A DNA stretch of 58,603 bases from a virus: positions 1 to 58,603 of the IMG/VR virus record IMGVR_UViG_3300030110_002778. The stretch is one strand, 5' to 3'. Below are positions 23,811 through 33,221 of the stretch, in pieces. The notes beneath the pieces were generated by a model. It had not been told where the DNA came from. It saw nothing but the letters and a program-made list of their open reading frames with translations, and ran no database searches. Numbering within the stretch: the stretch's first letter is position 1; the number at the start of each line of letters is the position of its first letter. The position numbers and the translations under genes were made by a program.

Positions 23811-25177
23811 TGGCATCAAAAAAGAAAATAGCAGAACAAATACTTAGAATAGTCCAGGGTGGAAATGTTTCAGACGACTCTACAATAGACATAAGAGAGG
23901 TAATGGCTCTAGTAGACCAAGAAAGAGACGCTATTATCAAGAGAGAAATAATGAATAGAATCTATGCAAAAAGCACTACAACTAATACAGCTGAACTAGA
24001 AATTACTGGTGACTTTTTAACAAGAGAGGTTTTTCCTGTAATTGACAATTCATTTATTACATTAAAAAGCATGCCTATAAACCTTCCTAATGACATGGGT
24101 GTTTATAGAGTAGAGGCTATAAGTAAAAATTACACAAAACAAAAAACAGTAGTTCAAATTTTAACTGGGGTTACTGCTCCAAACACTACTCCTGAGATAG
24201 CTATTGTAACTTTTTCAGATGGACCTCAGGTTTTAGATTCTATTTATAATATATCTTTTACTTTTAATGACGGAGACACTGACCATGAAATAAAACTAAA
24301 AGTAGATACTCAAAACCAAAACGAGTCTTTATATAACGCTCAAAATATAACATCGGCCATAGCAAGTAGCCCAGATTATAAAGATTTTTTAAAAAGATTT
24401 AAATTAAGAAATTATCCTGTAGCAGCTGCTGAAGCAGTTGAAAATCTTGGTTTTAAAGGATTTTATAGTTTTAATTTTAGCAACTTTAAAATAAACGGAA
24501 AAGAAAGCGCTGACTCCTCTCATGGTTTTACGTATTCTTTTTCTACTTTAAACTTATTTAGTCAATCTAATATTTCTGACACTCAGCTGCAAATAGAAAT
24601 AAATGATGTTTTTTATGATTTAAATTATTCAAATGAAGATTATGATGCCGCTTCTGCTCTTCAAGTAGCTAGAAATTTTGTAGATAAATTTTCTCACGAA
24701 ATAGCTATGAAACATAATATATCTGTAACCTGTGAACCTGGTTCTGACTTAATAGTTTTTGAAGAAATGGAAGATTCTGGTGGCTTTAATATATCTGCAA
24801 CAAGTCCAGGTGAAATAGACGAAACAACTCCTGGTAGCTCTCAAGTTGCTCCAGATATGTTTGGTAAATTTAAAAAAAGAAGAATATTAACAAGAATACC
24901 TAGTGGAGGTCATCACAATAGCCTTTTTCATAAATCTGCTGTTATGAGTGGTAGAGAGTTTTACTACCTAGAAGCGAATAGAATTTATATGTATAAAAAC
25001 AATCAATTTACTACTGGATTAGAGGTGCATTACATAGCATCATCTAGAGGTATTAATCCTGATGAAGAGTATCCTGTTCCAGCTGATTTAGAAAAAGAAA
25101 TAATAGTTAATACAGTAAATTTATTTGGTTTAATGAAAAAAGCTAAAGAAGATTTAGTAAATGATAATATAGGATAA
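23810..25177 (+). CDS. Probable head-tail connector / tail structural protein
   Basis: 455 aa, mixed alpha/beta. The N-terminus is helical (VMALVDQERDAIIKREIMNR); the centre (110-340) has long beta segments with Asp/Asn turns (FTFNDGDTDHEIKLKVDTQN); the end is helical (VPADLEKEIIVNTVNLFGLM). It shares its first base with the stop of the preceding gene and is 1 bp from the next. It likely builds the neck or short tail. No family is recognised with certainty. Confidence 0.65.
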   Translation: MASKKKIAEQILRIVQGGNVSDDSTIDIREVMALVDQERDAIIKREIMNRIYAKSTTTNTAELEITGDFLTREVFPVIDNSFITLKSMPINLPNDMGVYRVEAISKNYTKQKTVVQILTGVTAPNTTPEIAIVTFSDGPQVLDSIYNISFTFNDGDTDHEIKLKVDTQNQNESLYNAQNITSAIASSPDYKDFLKRFKLRNYPVAAAEAVENLGFKGFYSFNFSNFKINGKESADSSHGFTYSFSTLNLFSQSNISDTQLQIEINDVFYDLNYSNEDYDAASALQVARNFVDKFSHEIAMKHNISVTCEPGSDLIVFEEMEDSGGFNISATSPGEIDETTPGSSQVAPDMFGKFKKRRILTRIPSGGHHNSLFHKSAVMSGREFYYLEANRIYMYKNNQFTTGLEVHYIASSRGINPDEEYPVPADLEKEIIVNTVNLFGLMKKAKEDLVNDNIG

Positions 25178-25178
25178 A

Positions 25179-25919
25179 ATGACAGAAGCTCAAGTTATAA
25201 CATTAGACGAAGTAATACAAAGTCTTCTTGTAGAAGAAGGCAAGTCAAGCGAACATGAATATTTAAGATATTTTAATCTTGGATTAAAAGGTTTAAAAGA
25301 ATTAAATTTTGACACAGTAAGACAAATAAAAGCTGCGGAACTTTCTTTAGACTCAAAAAATACAATTACATTACCTTCTGATTATGTTAAGTATGTAAGA
25401 ATAGGAGCTCCTGATTCAGATGGTAAAATACAATACTTAGGTTATAAAAAAGATATAAATTTAGTTCCAGGTTCTGTTTCAACAGATAGCTCTTCTGATG
25501 ACACTACAGACCCCCCTGTATTTCATTATAACGCATACAATGATGGTTTGTGGGGTAGATATGGTCAAGGTGGAGGAAATAATTCTAATGGTTATTATAG
25601 AGTAAATTTTGATGCAGGAACTATAGAATTTTCTGATTTAGGTGTTTCTACTATAATATTAGAATATATATCAGATGGTTCTACTGGACTTACTGGTGAG
25701 GATATAAGAGTTCATGTATTTGCAGAAGAAGCTTTACGCTCTTATATATATTGGAAATCTATTTATAGAAAAAGAGGAATTAACATGAATGAAAAGCAAC
25801 TAGCTAAAAGAGAATATTATAATCAAAAAAGATTAGCTAGAGCTAGAATGCAATCATTTAACAAAGATGAGGCTTTACAAACAACTAGAAAGGCGTTTAA
25901 ACAGTCTCCTAAATTTTAG
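25179..25919 (+). CDS. Tail adaptor (P22 gp4-like) protein
   Basis: 246 aa. The start (ITLDEVIQSLLVEEGKSSEH, EYLRYFNLGLKGLKELNFDT) and ITLPSDYVKYVRIGAP match helical adaptor proteins that bind the portal in podophages and crAss-like phages. A beta-hairpin middle and a C-terminal basic helix (LAKREYYNQKRLARARMQSF) follow. It sits just before the hub protein, consistent with a portal-hub adaptor. Family assignment is from recalled patterns. Confidence 0.7.
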   Translation: MTEAQVITLDEVIQSLLVEEGKSSEHEYLRYFNLGLKGLKELNFDTVRQIKAAELSLDSKNTITLPSDYVKYVRIGAPDSDGKIQYLGYKKDINLVPGSVSTDSSSDDTTDPPVFHYNAYNDGLWGRYGQGGGNNSNGYYRVNFDAGTIEFSDLGVSTIILEYISDGSTGLTGEDIRVHVFAEEALRSYIYWKSIYRKRGINMNEKQLAKREYYNQKRLARARMQSFNKDEALQTTRKAFKQSPKF

Positions 25920-25922
25920 AAG

Positions 25923-28900
25923 ATGGCTAAGCAAATTAAGAAAAGTTTTACAGGTGGTTTAGACCGAGACACTAGCGAAAGGTTAATGGCTCAAGGAGAC
26001 TATAGACACGCTCTTAATGTTCGTAACATAAGTTCAGAGTCTAATCAAGTTGGTGTTATAGAAAATGTAAAAGGTAATAAAATACCTGATACAAATTATA
26101 TTTTTCCTAATCTCAGTCAGTCAGCTAGTCAAGAATTATGGTTTGCTCCAGGATTAGGAATTAATGACACTGTTACACTTTGGGTTATTTTTTCAGATAC
26201 TATTTACGAAGACACAGCTGACCTTGCTCACACAGATGCAAACGCCAATAATATACCTGATACTTATTATACAGCTGGCGGGGCACCTTATGCAGAAACA
26301 AACAACGGAGAGAAAATGTATCCTGTAACAGGAAATAGTTCTACTAGATGGGGTAGAGCAAAAATGTGGGTAGATTTTGTGAATAATTATAAAGCAGATT
26401 TATTAACAAATATGTCTATAGAGGTGACGTTTTGGGAAAACTCTGTTGCTGTACAAGAAAATGTTGTAACATATAATGCTGCTACAGATTTATGGGAAAT
26501 AGAAGATTTTGATGTAAATAATTCAATACATACTTATAGTTGGGGTGGTAATGGCTATGGTGGTAGCAACTTCCCTATTGTAAAATTTAAAAGAGATAAT
26601 ATAACAGGAGAAGATGGATTTTTTTACTCTTATTTAGCTCCTGGAACTTTTGCTCCTGTACCTTTAGGTACCGAAGGAACTAACACAACCGTTTCAACCG
26701 CACAATTATCTTCAGATTATCAATCCCCAGATATTAGTATTAATAATTATGATTATGATGTGTCTGCTGGAGGCGGGGAGTTTTCTTTATTTCTTCAAAA
26801 GGCAGGAACTTATAATGTTCCTGATTATGGAGATGATTATGATATATTGGTTAATTATAATTGCATAGGTGCTTATGAAGATACGCAACAAGATAAAATA
26901 TACTATTTTGTTGCTAGTAAAATAGCAAACACAAATGAAAACGCTTATTTGGCTCACATATTAGAATATGATTTACAAACAGACGCTGTTTCGGTAGTAT
27001 TTAGAGACACAGCTAACGAACAAAGTTATTTTTTTGATTGGGAATTTGAACACAAAATAACCAATATAAATAAAATGGGAGATGTTTTATACTGGACCCA
27101 TGAGTTATATGGTAACGCAAAAAAATTAAATGAAGAAAGTAAAGATAAAGGAAAAGTGTGGGGAGGTGGAGAGCCTTGTTCTATAAATGTAAAAAAAGCT
27201 AAAGCAACGCTAGAAATTTTTGACGGAAATGGCGTCTCTTATTTTCCTCAATCTAAATACTATCCAGCTTGGTTTTATGCACCCTTATCACCTTTTTTAG
27301 ACCCTCATCCAAACGATTTAATTAGCGCTAGAGAAAGAAAGTTAGAGTTTGTACAGGTTATAAAAAGAATGCCTAAGTACAAGCCTATATATAGGTTTGA
27401 TACAGATGCAACAAGAGATAAAAACAATGTATTTGGATTCTCATGGCAATTTAAATATAGATACCATTATTGGGATGGAGAGGTTAGTTCTTGGTCTCCT
27501 ATTAGTGATGTTAACGCATCGTTAAACTTAATGACTAATAGTAATATACAAGACCCTGCAATAATATCTACATCTAATAAAATAAATGTTTTTGTTAGAA
27601 ACGCATCCCAAATGGTTGAGTTTATAGAAGTTGCTGCCAGAAAATGTAAAGACTTAGGAGAAATACCTTTTGGTAATAGAGGTGAGTTTTTTAGTATAGC
27701 AAAAGTAAAAAATAGCGCTGCTAATTGGCAAACAACTTATTCTACAAATGATGCTGCTTGGACAGACGCAATTCTATACACAAAGATAGAATTTTATAAT
27801 GATAAAATATACACTTATACAGACCCTATAGAGGGAATGAATTTGTTTGATAAAGTTCCTAGAAGAGCAAAAACTCAAACTGTTATTGGAGATAATAGAT
27901 TAGCTTACGCTAATTATATAGATGGTTTTAATTTACCAGATAACCCTATAATAAAGGTTAATCCTAGGTATCATGAAAACTCACAAATAGAAGAATCTAC
28001 TATTATAAACAATGAAATAATACTATATCCATTTTGGACAGATTTAAGAGATAGTACAAGTAAAGCGGGAGCTTATTCTTTTAATGATGACCAATATGGT
28101 GGTGATTCTAGTGGTTGGAGTAGAGATTTATCAACCGCAGGCACAAGAAGGTGGGTGAATGGTAATAATTATTATAATGGTAATGGTCAATACTTTCCTA
28201 GTTTTGATGATGATGCGTTTCTTGAGTATTTTTCTGGACCATCTTCTATAGATAGTAATGGAAATCAAGTTTATTGGTCTCCAGCTCAATACGCAGGTCA
28301 AGGACTAGAGAACCCTATATTAACTGGTGGTTTGGAGTATTCTGGAGGAAACTCTAACTCTGTAAGTGACTGGGCTGTTAATGATGATAGTGATTGGGAT
28401 AGTGGTTACAATTTAGCTACAGTAAGAAAAAATCCAAATTATGTTGGTATACATAATGACGAAAGTAATATGAATTCTTTTGAGGGACCTGGCTTTAATG
28501 TTGAAGACGGTGGTAATTGGAAAAGAGGAGTAGATTGGGATACTTCATCTGTAAAAAATCAATATGGAGCAAGTCAAACGGGGCATTTTTATATGTGGAA
28601 TCCTTTAGCTAGATTTCATACAAGTAATTATGGTCAACCTAGTGGCCCTAGACATGAACAGTCTAGTTATTATTGTGGAACAAATGCTGGTGGCAAAAAT
28701 GGTTATGCTAGAATAAGATTTAATTTTAATTACGAAAGTTTAGAGCAAGAGTTTGAACCAGGAGCATCAATAGTATTGACTATGAATTTTAAATCATCTG
28801 TTTGGTTAGAGGATGATGGTGGTTCTACTGGAGTTTACAATAAAGACCGTTATGAATTAAATGAACTGGGAGACTTTAAAAAAACATGGATAATTAGATG

Positions 28901-31900
28901 TCCTGAATCTTTAGACAGTATATACGAGCAAATGAAATGGGTAACTCACGTTCTTTCAGATTGGGGAGAGGGAGAAGGAAATATTGGCGGTGGCGGTCCT
29001 GGAACAGATAATGACAGTGTAGCTAGTCAAGCTCAAGGTGTTTTTAGAGATGCTACAGGAAATGATGGAGTGGGTTTACCTTTTTGGAATGAATATTCTG
29101 ATGATGCTAAAAATAATAGTAGCTATAAATCTGTATGGACATGGACAAACAGACCAATGGCTTTACAGTATTCAAAAATACTTACTATGGAACTGTCAGC
29201 TGATAATAAAAATAATTTTGAAGACTTAAATTTACATAACAATCCTTCAGATGACGGAGACACAAGGTTAACAACAGATGAAAGAGGTGTGTCTTTAGCT
29301 TTTAATGTAGATGCAGATATAGTAAATGGAATGGGAGACCCTGGTGATGGTCACTTAATATCTAATAAAGCTGCAACCATGAAACAAGTATCAAATCAAG
29401 TTACTTTAGAATACAAAAAAAGTACAGCTCTTATGCTAGAAGGATTAGCAGACAATGTTTCTCAAACATTTAAAACAGGAGCATACCATGATTTTGGTGT
29501 TATATATTATGATTTAGAGGGCAGATGTTCTACTGTAGCTATTGACACAAATAATTCTACTTACGTAAAATTTGTACCTGAAGACAAATCAGAAGAAGAA
29601 ATAGTTGAAAATGGCGGTATTGGTAATGGCCCAGTATCTATGGAATGGGAGATAAATCATAGGGCTCCAACATGGGCTAGGTTCTTTAGGTGGGCTTATG
29701 GTAGAAACTCATCAGTAGATGATTTTATACAGTTTTTAGGTAGAAAACCTTTCTGCGCACCTAGCTCTAGTGATGATACAAGAATATATTTAAGCTTTAA
29801 TTCTTTTAGGGGTAATGAAGAAAGTTATGTTGAAATTGATGACCCATTAATACAATACCAATTTGTTAAAGGAGACAGAATAAGATTTTTATATAAAAAA
29901 GAAGGTGGTGGTTATGTTGTTTATAATAGTTATATAGATTTAAAATTATCAGGCATGAACTATTACGATATTAATATGTCACCTGATGAATGTCCTTTTG
30001 TGGCAGACTTAGACCCAAATGGTGCTGATGATGGTTTTTATTTAGAGTTTCATGAAGTTTCTGATGGTGTTGAGGCTGCCGTCATGAGTAAGGCGGCTGT
30101 ATTATCTGATACTCATATTTATAAAGATGTTATGTTTGAAGTTTATAGACCCAAGAAATCTGTAGACCCAGATAAAACAATATACTATGAGTACGGTCCT
30201 TTATATAGAATTGTTCCCAATCTTCATTTACATACAGGAGATATACAAAATCAAGGTTTGGCTAACCTAATAGATAATAACGGAAATTATTATTCGGCAA
30301 CTGGAGCAAAAGGAAAATTTACATTAGGTGACGTGTGGTATAAACCTAGAATAATGAAAGCTGCTGATGATGGCACTACAGTAATTAATTTTGTAGAAGA
30401 TTATTTTTTAAATGATTTTTACGAAACAAACCACTTTAGTATAGGTAGAATAAATGTTTACTCTCCTTACGCAAAAGAAAGACATCACATAGCTGGAGTT
30501 ACTTGGTCAGAAGTATATAATCCAGAAATGAGTTATAATGGACTTAGTACATTTTTACCAGCTACAGTAAATTACAAAACTTATGAAATTACTGATGGCG
30601 CTATACAAAAAATTGTAGGTAGAGATACTGATATGATTATGATTCATGAAGACAGGACTCACAGGGTGGCTGTCAATAAAGATATTATGGTTAACGCTTC
30701 TGGTCAAGGTAATATGGGTTTATCTAATAATGTTTTAGGTAATGCTTTACCTTTTCCTAATTACTTTGGTATAAGTAAAAATCCTGAGTCATGTGTTAAA
30801 GAGGGTAATGTGTTGTACTGGATGGATGTAAAAAGAGGAGCTGTAGTTAAGTTAACAAATGGTATTAAGGTTATATCAGAAATGAAAATGACTGATTACT
30901 TTAGAGATAAATCAGTTTTATATAATCCTTATAACCCTGAATACGGATTTTATGATGCAGACCTAGAAATGGGAGAACGTGAAGATAATAAAAAATTTAG
31001 ATTACTTGGTGCATACAATCCTAAACATTTAGAGTTTATGATTCAGCACCCACAAATATTAGTTTTAGCTGGCTCTTATGGTCAAATATCAACATTGTGG
31101 GAGAACTCAACAAATACTTGGAATGCTGATTTATCAGGAGGTGACACAACAACTATTGAAGCAGAAACTGTATCTTGGACAGATAGGGCTAATAGATGGA
31201 CCGCTTTTTATTCTCACAACAACGCAGATTATTACGGAAAAATAAATAGAACTTTTGTTTCTTGGAGAAAAGGACAAATATATATTCATGACGCAGATGT
31301 TAGTAACTATTGTTCTTTTTACCCAGCTGTTGATGGAACTTTAACGATATATAATACAGAGTTAGAGTTTCCTTTTACACAAGGACCATCTTCTGTTAAA
31401 ACATTTAAGTCTATGTCTATAGAGGGAAATCAGGCTAAAACTTGTTCAACGGCTGGTGTCAATGAAAGCGATAACTCAGCATACGATGTTACGCTCACAA
31501 CAGAACTCATTGATACACAGATAGATAGAAGGAGTTTTGATGAGAAAGAAAGAATACAATATGCGCAAGTTCCTTTTGGTTCTCCAACAACAGAATCAGG
31601 TTTAATTTCTTCTGGCTCAGAATGGATTGGTCTTGGTCAGTGCGCTGTTGCTACAACAAATGTTACTGGAACAAACACTACTTTTGTTTCTATGAATTTA
31701 ATAACAGCAGGAACCACTCCTGACCCTGTGTATATATTTATAAATGATGTAGCTTATCAACTATGCACATCAGCTGGAACTTTAATAACTGTGTCTTCTG
31801 TAACAACACAAACAGCCTTAGTATTAAGTGGTAATCCTGTATCAGGAGATTTTCTTATGTATTTAAATAATGGTACTGTAGTAACTTCTACCCAGGCAGC

Positions 31901-32060
31901 AAACAGCGTAAAATTATTTGTAAAAAGGTCTGGTATTGCAGAAGGTGATACAGTTAAAGGTACTTTTGCTAAAGCGCATTTAAGTAAAAAAACAAAAGAA
32001 AAAGTAGAAATTATTGCAGTCAACTCTATTATAAGCAAGAGTGAGTTGAGTGACAGATAG
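25923..32060 (+). CDS. Giant tail hub / stabilisation protein
   Basis: 2045 aa. The first 60 residues (IKKSFTGGLDRDTSERLMAQ, GDYRHALNVRNISSESNQVG, VIENVKGN) are a clear match in style to the stabilisation/hub proteins of crAss-like phages and, more distantly, P22 gp10. Those proteins average under 1000 aa. The remainder is a very long beta-rich body, aromatic and Gly/Asn/Asp-rich, probably extra domains that form the short tail or carry appendages. No enzymatic motif was spotted. It ends before a palindrome and a new promoter. Confidence 0.75.
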   Translation: MAKQIKKSFTGGLDRDTSERLMAQGDYRHALNVRNISSESNQVGVIENVKGNKIPDTNYIFPNLSQSASQELWFAPGLGINDTVTLWVIFSDTIYEDTADLAHTDANANNIPDTYYTAGGAPYAETNNGEKMYPVTGNSSTRWGRAKMWVDFVNNYKADLLTNMSIEVTFWENSVAVQENVVTYNAATDLWEIEDFDVNNSIHTYSWGGNGYGGSNFPIVKFKRDNITGEDGFFYSYLAPGTFAPVPLGTEGTNTTVSTAQLSSDYQSPDISINNYDYDVSAGGGEFSLFLQKAGTYNVPDYGDDYDILVNYNCIGAYEDTQQDKIYYFVASKIANTNENAYLAHILEYDLQTDAVSVVFRDTANEQSYFFDWEFEHKITNINKMGDVLYWTHELYGNAKKLNEESKDKGKVWGGGEPCSINVKKAKATLEIFDGNGVSYFPQSKYYPAWFYAPLSPFLDPHPNDLISARERKLEFVQVIKRMPKYKPIYRFDTDATRDKNNVFGFSWQFKYRYHYWDGEVSSWSPISDVNASLNLMTNSNIQDPAIISTSNKINVFVRNASQMVEFIEVAARKCKDLGEIPFGNRGEFFSIAKVKNSAANWQTTYSTNDAAWTDAILYTKIEFYNDKIYTYTDPIEGMNLFDKVPRRAKTQTVIGDNRLAYANYIDGFNLPDNPIIKVNPRYHENSQIEESTIINNEIILYPFWTDLRDSTSKAGAYSFNDDQYGGDSSGWSRDLSTAGTRRWVNGNNYYNGNGQYFPSFDDDAFLEYFSGPSSIDSNGNQVYWSPAQYAGQGLENPILTGGLEYSGGNSNSVSDWAVNDDSDWDSGYNLATVRKNPNYVGIHNDESNMNSFEGPGFNVEDGGNWKRGVDWDTSSVKNQYGASQTGHFYMWNPLARFHTSNYGQPSGPRHEQSSYYCGTNAGGKNGYARIRFNFNYESLEQEFEPGASIVLTMNFKSSVWLEDDGGSTGVYNKDRYELNELGDFKKTWIIRCPESLDSIYEQMKWVTHVLSDWGEGEGNIGGGGPGTDNDSVASQAQGVFRDATGNDGVGLPFWNEYSDDAKNNSSYKSVWTWTNRPMALQYSKILTMELSADNKNNFEDLNLHNNPSDDGDTRLTTDERGVSLAFNVDADIVNGMGDPGDGHLISNKAATMKQVSNQVTLEYKKSTALMLEGLADNVSQTFKTGAYHDFGVIYYDLEGRCSTVAIDTNNSTYVKFVPEDKSEEEIVENGGIGNGPVSMEWEINHRAPTWARFFRWAYGRNSSVDDFIQFLGRKPFCAPSSSDDTRIYLSFNSFRGNEESYVEIDDPLIQYQFVKGDRIRFLYKKEGGGYVVYNSYIDLKLSGMNYYDINMSPDECPFVADLDPNGADDGFYLEFHEVSDGVEAAVMSKAAVLSDTHIYKDVMFEVYRPKKSVDPDKTIYYEYGPLYRIVPNLHLHTGDIQNQGLANLIDNNGNYYSATGAKGKFTLGDVWYKPRIMKAADDGTTVINFVEDYFLNDFYETNHFSIGRINVYSPYAKERHHIAGVTWSEVYNPEMSYNGLSTFLPATVNYKTYEITDGAIQKIVGRDTDMIMIHEDRTHRVAVNKDIMVNASGQGNMGLSNNVLGNALPFPNYFGISKNPESCVKEGNVLYWMDVKRGAVVKLTNGIKVISEMKMTDYFRDKSVLYNPYNPEYGFYDADLEMGEREDNKKFRLLGAYNPKHLEFMIQHPQILVLAGSYGQISTLWENSTNTWNADLSGGDTTTIEAETVSWTDRANRWTAFYSHNNADYYGKINRTFVSWRKGQIYIHDADVSNYCSFYPAVDGTLTIYNTELEFPFTQGPSSVKTFKSMSIEGNQAKTCSTAGVNESDNSAYDVTLTTELIDTQIDRRSFDEKERIQYAQVPFGSPTTESGLISSGSEWIGLGQCAVATTNVTGTNTTFVSMNLITAGTTPDPVYIFINDVAYQLCTSAGTLITVSSVTTQTALVLSGNPVSGDFLMYLNNGTVVTSTQAANSVKLFVKRSGIAEGDTVKGTFAKAHLSKKTKEKVEIIAVNSIISKSELSDR

Positions 32061-32061
32061 T

Positions 32062-32092
32062 TTTGTTTAACAAAATAAAAGAATTATATTTG
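32062..32092 (+). promoter_or_regulatory. Promoter overlapping a 15-bp palindrome
   Basis: TTTG (32062-32065), 19 bp and TATATTTG (32085-32092), 5 nt before the ATG at 32098. The -33 box is inside the inverted repeat TTTTGTT-T-AACAAAA (32061-32075), which could be an operator or a small terminator stem. The transcript should be almost leaderless. Confidence 0.75.
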
Positions 32093-32097
32093 TAATC

Positions 32098-33219
32098 ATG
32101 GGTAAAAATAAAAAAACATACAAACCTAAATTTAATAAAGGGGGACTGCCAGGTCTTTGGGCTAATATACGTGCTAAAAGAAAGAGAGGTGAAGCGCCAG
32201 CTAAACCAGGAGATAAAGGATACCCAGATAAAAAGCAGTGGAAAAAGTTAACAGCTGAAAAGGGAGCTATGATAAAACCTAAGGTAAAACCTAAAGCTTA
32301 TTTTATTGGAGGTATAGTTAGTGGAATTGGTGGATTGATTGCTGGTGGTCAACAAAAAAGAGCTGGGAGAGCCCAAACCGCTGAGGCTGAAGCTATGAGA
32401 AAACAATTTGAAGCTGGTGGATATGAGCTTTCAGATTCAGAAAAAAACTTGTTACAAAAGAAATCAAGTGAGCTTCAAAAGCTACAAAGAATGGACTACA
32501 AAGATATGGTTGGTGGTTCGTTAGAAGCTAGAGAAGAGCAGAGACAATCTAATATGGCTCAAGCTATGTCTGCTGCTGGTAGAGGTGGTAACGCTGCTAC
32601 AATGATGCAACAGTTATTAAGACAACAAGAACAAGTAGGAGCTCAAGAGTTTGCTAATCTACAAAAAGCAGAGGCTGGTTTCCAAACTGATGTGTCAGGT
32701 AAAGTAATTCAAGAGCAGCAACAAATAGCTCAACAAGAAGCTTCTATGAAACAACAAAAACTTCAAGAGATAATGGCTCAAAAACAAATGGGTCAACAAA
32801 TGGAATTTGAAGGAAAACAAGCACAGCTTGAAGCTGGAACATCCATGGTTAGTAGTGCTGCTAGCGCTATATTTCCTGGTTTTGGAAAAAAAGGAATGAA
32901 GGTAAAAGCGGGTGAGCCAGAGCTTACTCCTGGAGAAGAAAGTCACGAAACCAATCCTATAGACTTATTACAAGGTCAAACTAAAATAGGAGAGATGACA
33001 GGGGGTGAGGTTATAATGCCTTCTAAAGATGTAAAAAAAGTAAAAGAATTTATAGATAGTAATAATCAAAAAGCTTTATTATCTTTAATGAAAAAATTAT
33101 TTACTAAGTGGGAGAGAGAAGCTGGAGAGCATAAAGACAAAAACTTAAAAGCTGGTAAAGGCGCTAAAGTTCCAAAGTCTTTTGATGGAAGTAAAAAACA
33201 AACTAAAATAAAATATTAA
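32098..33219 (+). CDS. Internal virion protein (T7 gp14-like layout)
   Basis: 373 aa. The N-terminus carries two GG motifs (YKPKFNKGGLPG and KAYFIGGIVSGIGGLIAGG), the second also a short hydrophobic glycine-zipper-like segment. Residues ~95-250 are a Gln/Ala/Glu-rich helix. The C-terminal part has GEMTGGEVIMPSKDVKKV. A short hydrophobic segment plus an Ala/Gln coil resembles small ejection proteins such as T7 gp14, which inserts in the outer membrane. First of three internal-protein genes. Role inferred. Confidence 0.65.
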   Translation: MGKNKKTYKPKFNKGGLPGLWANIRAKRKRGEAPAKPGDKGYPDKKQWKKLTAEKGAMIKPKVKPKAYFIGGIVSGIGGLIAGGQQKRAGRAQTAEAEAMRKQFEAGGYELSDSEKNLLQKKSSELQKLQRMDYKDMVGGSLEAREEQRQSNMAQAMSAAGRGGNAATMMQQLLRQQEQVGAQEFANLQKAEAGFQTDVSGKVIQEQQQIAQQEASMKQQKLQEIMAQKQMGQQMEFEGKQAQLEAGTSMVSSAASAIFPGFGKKGMKVKAGEPELTPGEESHETNPIDLLQGQTKIGEMTGGEVIMPSKDVKKVKEFIDSNNQKALLSLMKKLFTKWEREAGEHKDKNLKAGKGAKVPKSFDGSKKQTKIKY

Positions 33220-33221
33220 TA

